Shown: in pieces, positions 4,650 to 7,422 of the stretch
Numbering within the stretch: the stretch's first letter is position 1
How the letters are laid out: every line of letters starts with the position of its first letter
Assembly (NCBI GenBank): GCA_030621975.1
Contig: JAUXGQ010000066.1
Span: forward strand, 1-7,422
DNA: 7,422 nucleotides
From: Gammaproteobacteria bacterium
Lineage (GTDB): Bacteria; Pseudomonadota; Gammaproteobacteria; Chromatiales; Chromatiaceae
Direction of reading: 5' to 3'
Program-made: the position numbers and the translations under genes
The notes under the pieces: model-generated
Seen by the model: the letters and a program-made list of their open reading frames with translations, nothing else
Told to the model about the DNA's origin: nothing
Database searches by the model: none

Positions 4650-6644
4650 TCAGACGAGGGACTCTACCGCCTCGACCACGGCCTCGGAGGTGATCCCGAA
4701 GTGCTTGTAGACCTCCGGAGCCGGCGCGGATTCACCAAAGGTGTCGAGACCAATCACCCTGCCGTTGAGCCCGACGTACTTCCGCCAGTAGTCGGTAACG
4801 CCTGCTTCCACGGCGACCCGGGCGGTGACCGCCGATGGCAGCACGGATTCCCGATAGGCCGCATCCTGGGCATCGAAGGCATCGGTGGACGGCATGGATA
4901 CCACGCGCACCTTTTTACCCTGATCGTCCAGTATTTTGGCCGCGTTCACCGCCAGTTCCACCTCGGATCCGGTGGCGATGATGATGGCGTCCGGCGTACC
5001 CTTGCAGTCTCGCAGCACATAGCCTCCACGGCCGATATCGGCAATCTGCTCAGGGGTACGCTCCATGTGAGGCAGGCCCTGTCGAGACAGGATCAGGCTG
5101 GTCGGACCGCCATCTCTCTCGACCGCCTGTTTCCAGGCGACGGCGGTCTCAACCGCATCACTGGGGCGCCATACCGACATGCGAGGCATCATGCGCAGGG
5201 TCGCGGTCTGCTCCACGGGCTGGTGGGTCGGGCCGTCTTCGCCCAGACCGATGGAATCATGAGTATAGACATGGATCGGACTGATTTTCATCAGCGCCGC
5301 CATGCGCAGGGCGTTACGGGCGTACTCGGAAAACATCAGGAAGGTGGCACCATAGGACTGAAAGCCACCATGCAGTTCGATACCGTTCATGATGGCGGAC
5401 ATCCCGAATTCCCGCACCCCGTAATGGATGTAGTTACCGGAGGCATCGTCTTTCGTCAGCCGCTTGGAGCCAGACCATATGGTCAGATTGGAGCCCGCCA
5501 GGTCGGCCGAGCCACCCATGAATTCCGGCAACAGGGGGCCGATGCCGTTCAACGCGTTTTGCGAGGCCTTGCGGGTAGCAACCTTTTCGGCCTTTGCGTT
5601 CACGCCCATGATGAAGTCCTGGACCTTGGCATCCCAGTCGGCAGGCAGTTCACCCGCCATCCGGCGTTTGAATTCGGCTGCCAGTTCCGGATGATCCTCG
5701 GCGTAGGCATCCAGGCGGCTGCTCCAGTCGGACTCCGCCGCAAGCCCCTTCTCCCTGGCATCCCAGCTTGCATAGATATCCTGGGGAACCTCGAACGGGG
5801 GATGGCTCCAGCCGATGGTCTCACGAACCAGTTCGATCTCGTCGTCGCCCAGCGGCGCGCCGTGGCACTCTTCTTTACCCTGCTTGTTGGGAGATCCCCA
5901 ACCGATGATGGTGCGGCAGCAGATCAGGCTGGGTTTGTCGGAGACCGCGCGGGCCTCCTCGATGGCTTTTCTGATCGCCTCCGGGTCGTGGCCGTCCACC
6001 TCGCGCACCACATGCCAGCCGTAGGCCTCGAAACGCTTGGGGGTATCGTCGGTGAACCAGCCTTCCACCTCACCGTCGATGGAAATGCCGTTGTCGTCAT
6101 AAAAGGCAATCAGCTTGCCCAGGCCCAGGGTTCCCGCCAGTGAGCAGACCTCGTGGGAAATGCCTTCCATCATGCAGCCGTCACCCAGGAATGAGTAGGT
6201 GTGATGATCGACGATAGCGTGACCGTCCCGATTGAACTGATCCGCCAGCGCTTTTTCTGCGATGGCCATGCCCACGGCGTTGCTGATCCCCTGTCCGAGA
6301 GGACCGGTGGTGGTTTCGATCCCCGGTGCATAACCGTATTCCGGATGACCCGGGGTCTTGGAATGGAGCTGACGGAACTGCTTCAGATCATCAATCGTCA
6401 GACCATAGCCGGTAAGATGCAGCAGTGAATAAATAAGCATGGAACCATGGCCGTTGGACAGCACGAAACGATCGCGGTCCGCCCAATCCGGATTAGCCGG
6501 GTTGTGCTTCATGTAGTCGTTCCACAGCACCTCGGCGATGTCAGCCATGCCCATGGGCGCTCCCGGGTGCCCGGATTTGGCTTTCTGCACTGCATCCATG
6601 CTCAGCGCACGAACGGCGTTGGCGACTTCTCTGCGTGAGGGCAT
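4650..6644 (-). CDS. tkt: Transketolase
   Basis: Thiamine-diphosphate enzyme of the cytosol that moves two-carbon units between ketoses and aldoses. In the Calvin cycle it makes xylulose-5-P, erythrose-4-P and ribose-5-P from F6P, S7P and G3P; it also serves the non-oxidative pentose phosphate pathway. The protein has 664 residues, against 663 for E. coli TktA, which it resembles closely throughout. The pyrophosphate domain carries SGHPGAPMG (His26), SNGHGSM (His66), GPLGQG (114-119), the ThDP/Mg motif GDGCMMEG (154-161) with DDNGISIDG (Asn185), and HGAPLG (His261). The pyrimidine domain has GGSADLAGSN, GVREFGM with catalytic Glu412, and GLGEDGPTHQP (His474). The C-terminal domain ends TFGESAPAPEVYKHFG. 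The start at 6644 has AGGAGA 5 bases upstream and matches family N-termini (MPSRREVANAVRALSMD); an open extension to 6692 is not conserved. It is the first gene of the operon. Confidence 0.98.
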   Translation of the reverse strand: MPSRREVANAVRALSMDAVQKAKSGHPGAPMGMADIAEVLWNDYMKHNPANPDWADRDRFVLSNGHGSMLIYSLLHLTGYGLTIDDLKQFRQLHSKTPGHPEYGYAPGIETTTGPLGQGISNAVGMAIAEKALADQFNRDGHAIVDHHTYSFLGDGCMMEGISHEVCSLAGTLGLGKLIAFYDDNGISIDGEVEGWFTDDTPKRFEAYGWHVVREVDGHDPEAIRKAIEEARAVSDKPSLICCRTIIGWGSPNKQGKEECHGAPLGDDEIELVRETIGWSHPPFEVPQDIYASWDAREKGLAAESDWSSRLDAYAEDHPELAAEFKRRMAGELPADWDAKVQDFIMGVNAKAEKVATRKASQNALNGIGPLLPEFMGGSADLAGSNLTIWSGSKRLTKDDASGNYIHYGVREFGMSAIMNGIELHGGFQSYGATFLMFSEYARNALRMAALMKISPIHVYTHDSIGLGEDGPTHQPVEQTATLRMMPRMSVWRPSDAVETAVAWKQAVERDGGPTSLILSRQGLPHMERTPEQIADIGRGGYVLRDCKGTPDAIIIATGSEVELAVNAAKILDDQGKKVRVVSMPSTDAFDAQDAAYRESVLPSAVTARVAVEAGVTDYWRKYVGLNGRVIGLDTFGESAPAPEVYKHFGITSEAVVEAVESLV

Positions 6645-6730
6645 AGGTATCTCCTGAATTATATTGAGGCTGAATATGAACCCTGGCGGCATTGTCCAGG
6701 CGAACGCCGGGCAGCAGGGCGTCTAGAACT

Positions 6731-6773
6731 GCGGTCCCCTGACATCCAGGGATCACCGAACCTACCGGACCGC
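6731..6773 (-). other. Stem-loop in the tkt leader
   Basis: GCGGTCC (6731-6737) pairs with GGACCGC (6767-6773). Inside it a smaller CCCTG/CAGGG stem (6737-6741 with 6747-6751, sharing one base with the outer stem) can form. It lies about 90 bases before the tkt start and would be part of the 5' untranslated mRNA if transcription begins upstream. No known riboswitch family was recognised. Confidence 0.35.
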
Positions 6774-6860
6774 TGTTTCAAAAATGCTCCATCCGGTTGA
6801 CCGCTCCCCGTAGTCGACCCAGGGCCCGCCGGTGCAGGGGCCGCTTCAGAAAGGGTGCGG

Positions 6861-6915
6861 TATTCTCCCCCATACGCAATCGGTCGAGCAATAGGCATGA
6901 ATTTATGGGGGAATA
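6861..6915. promoter_or_regulatory. Inverted pair of C-rich palindromic motifs upstream of tkt
   Basis: TATTCTCCCCCATA (6861-6874, plus strand) and TATTCCCCCATA (6915-6904, minus strand) are inverted copies of one motif differing by a 2-base insertion. The spacer is 29 bases and the centres are about 42 bp apart, close to four helical turns. Each half is itself partly symmetric (TTTAT...ATAAA; GTAT...ATAC). The minus-strand site fits a generic LysR-type T-N11-A box, which would suit a CbbR-like regulator, but it does not match TNA-N7-TNA exactly. It could instead be an RNA stem in the leader. Regulator identity is unknown. Confidence 0.45.
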
Positions 6916-6955
6916 AAACCTCCCAACGCGAAATGCACTGGATGATCAAAATTTC

Positions 6956-6961
6956 ATTATA
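6956..6961 (-). promoter_or_regulatory. Candidate -10 box (TATAAT)
   Basis: A perfect TATAAT on the minus strand within an AT-rich tract 10-16 bases past the redoxin stop codon. No good TTGACA-like -35 is found at 16-18 bases upstream, so it may be a chance match in AT-rich DNA. If used, it would start an mRNA with a leader of roughly 300 bases ahead of tkt, spanning the C-rich motif pair. Confidence 0.25.
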
Positions 6962-6971
6962 TTATTGTATT

Positions 6972-7422
6972 TTACTCCTTTTGGCTACTCCATTTTATTG
7001 AGCATCCCATACTGGGTATCTGCTCCCGGGGGCCCTGGCCGGTCTCAGCCACCTCTTTCATGGCCTCGAAAAGGTCCCGGTGCACATCGTCCGGCGCCGT
7101 TTCCTTGCGGCTTTCGTCCAGGCGTCCCCGATACTGCAGACCCAGATCCGCGTTGTACCCAAAAAAATCCGGGGTACAAACAGCCCCATAGTCGCGGGCC
7201 ACTTGCTGGGTTTCATCCAGTAGGTAGGGAAAAGGGAAAGCGAATTGAGAGGCAATGTGGCGCATGTTTTCGAACGAATCCTCCGGATACTCCGCGGGAT
7301 CGTTGGACATGATCGCCACGCTGTTGATGCCCAGCGCCTGCAGATCGCCGGCGTCGCGCACAATGCGTTCCCGAACCGCCTTCACATAAGGACAGTGGTT
7401 GCAGATAAACATCACCAGCAAC
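6972..7422 (-). CDS. Thioredoxin-like redoxin-family protein, 5' partial
   Basis: About 150 C-terminal residues of a protein in the AhpC/TSA-redoxin (TlpA-like) branch of the thioredoxin fold. Members of this group are about 180-190 residues and usually annotated simply as thioredoxin family protein; their substrate is generally unknown. The frame is open to the right edge, and about 35-45 N-terminal residues are missing. An in-frame TTG at 7421 sits inside the conserved strand before the active site, so it is not the start. The redox motif is FICNHCPYVKAV (CXXC = CNHC), followed by MSNDPAEYPEDSFENM, PFPYLLDETQQVARDYGAVCTPDFFGY with a third conserved Cys, YRGRLD, and the typical C-terminal PSMGCSIKW with a fourth Cys, ending with a short non-conserved tail. 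It lies in the same direction as the tkt operon, 327 bp upstream of it. A separate transcription unit is likely but not proven. Confidence 0.9.
   Translation of the reverse strand, partial: LLVMFICNHCPYVKAVRERIVRDAGDLQALGINSVAIMSNDPAEYPEDSFENMRHIASQFAFPFPYLLDETQQVARDYGAVCTPDFFGYNADLGLQYRGRLDESRKETAPDDVHRDLFEAMKEVAETGQGPREQIPSMGCSIKWSSQKE

Larger units (their letters stand above)
6645..6971 (-). promoter_or_regulatory. Promoter and leader region of the tkt operon
   Basis: This 327-bp stretch has no gene. From the upstream end it holds an AT-rich tract just past the redoxin stop with a perfect TATAAT on the minus strand (6961-6956), a pair of inverted C-rich motifs (6861-6874 and 6904-6915), and several short inverted repeats nearer tkt, such as 6731-6737 with 6767-6773. 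AGGAGA at 6655-6650 is the tkt ribosome-binding site. As the only long spacer upstream of the first operon gene, it most likely holds the operon's promoter and regulator sites. Read-through from the redoxin gene cannot be excluded because no clear terminator follows it. Confidence 0.5.

Noticed and set aside
4133..4693. A 186-codon plus-strand frame antisense to gap
   Set aside because: It lies mostly within gap and runs into the tkt end; composition reflects the complementary strand of gap, with no family motif.
4701..6143. A 480-codon open frame on the plus strand, antisense to tkt
   Set aside because: tkt is unmistakable on the minus strand. The antisense frame has no recognisable domain or ribosome-binding site and is explained by third-position GC bias in tkt.
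6645..6692. N-terminal extension of tkt (MPPGFIFSL...)
   Set aside because: It would read through the AGGAGA site that fits the ATG at 6644, and family N-termini begin at MPSRRE.
6902..6917. A true CbbR box upstream of tkt
   Set aside because: It fits only the generic LysR T-N11-A form; the TNA-N7-TNA pattern is off by one base, so naming CbbR is not supported by the sequence alone.

Overview
This is a short stretch of a bacterial chromosome of moderately high GC content. It is dominated by a four-gene carbon-metabolism operon on the minus strand. In transcription order (right to left) the genes are transketolase (tkt), type I glyceraldehyde-3-phosphate dehydrogenase (gap), phosphoglycerate kinase (pgk) and class II fructose-bisphosphate aldolase of the Calvin-cycle subtype (fba/cbbA). 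The tkt and gap proteins look very like the E. coli TktA and GapA proteins. The order tkt-gap-pgk-(pyk)-fba is the arrangement known from autotrophic and sulfur-oxidising Gamma- and Betaproteobacteria. A gammaproteobacterium, quite possibly a chemolithoautotroph, is therefore the best guess. No RuBisCO or phosphoribulokinase gene lies in the window, so autotrophy is an inference.

Layout: 1-411, the 3' part of a plus-strand methionine sulfoxide reductase B gene. 412-900, a gene-free convergent spacer holding repeats, a MITE-like inverted-repeat unit and the fba terminator. 901-1965 fba, 2056-2158 a relic of a pyruvate kinase gene, 2160-3341 pgk, 3342-3559 a spacer with two strong hairpins, 3560-4561 gap, 4562-4649 a spacer with one hairpin, 4650-6644 tkt. 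6645-6971 is the operon leader and promoter region. 6972-7422 is the 3' part of a minus-strand redoxin/thioredoxin-family gene that runs in from the right edge.

The four enzymes form a connected module. Pgk and Gap interconvert 3-phosphoglycerate and glyceraldehyde-3-phosphate, Fba joins triose phosphates to fructose-1,6-bisphosphate (and can make sedoheptulose bisphosphate), and Tkt rearranges sugar phosphates toward pentose phosphates. This is the reduction and regeneration arm of the Calvin cycle, and it also serves gluconeogenesis and the pentose phosphate pathway. All four genes have an AGGAGA ribosome-binding site.

The most notable observation is that the pgk-fba spacer, where pyk sits in related operons, still encodes about the last 30 residues of pyruvate kinase, ending at a natural-looking stop. 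The rest of pyk appears to have been deleted with a breakpoint right at the pgk stop codon. Other points worth a look are a pair of inverted C-rich motifs upstream of tkt whose centres are 42 bp apart, an MsrB domain with only one cysteine in the visible part, and a recurring palindromic AGCCCGGA repeat in the spacers.
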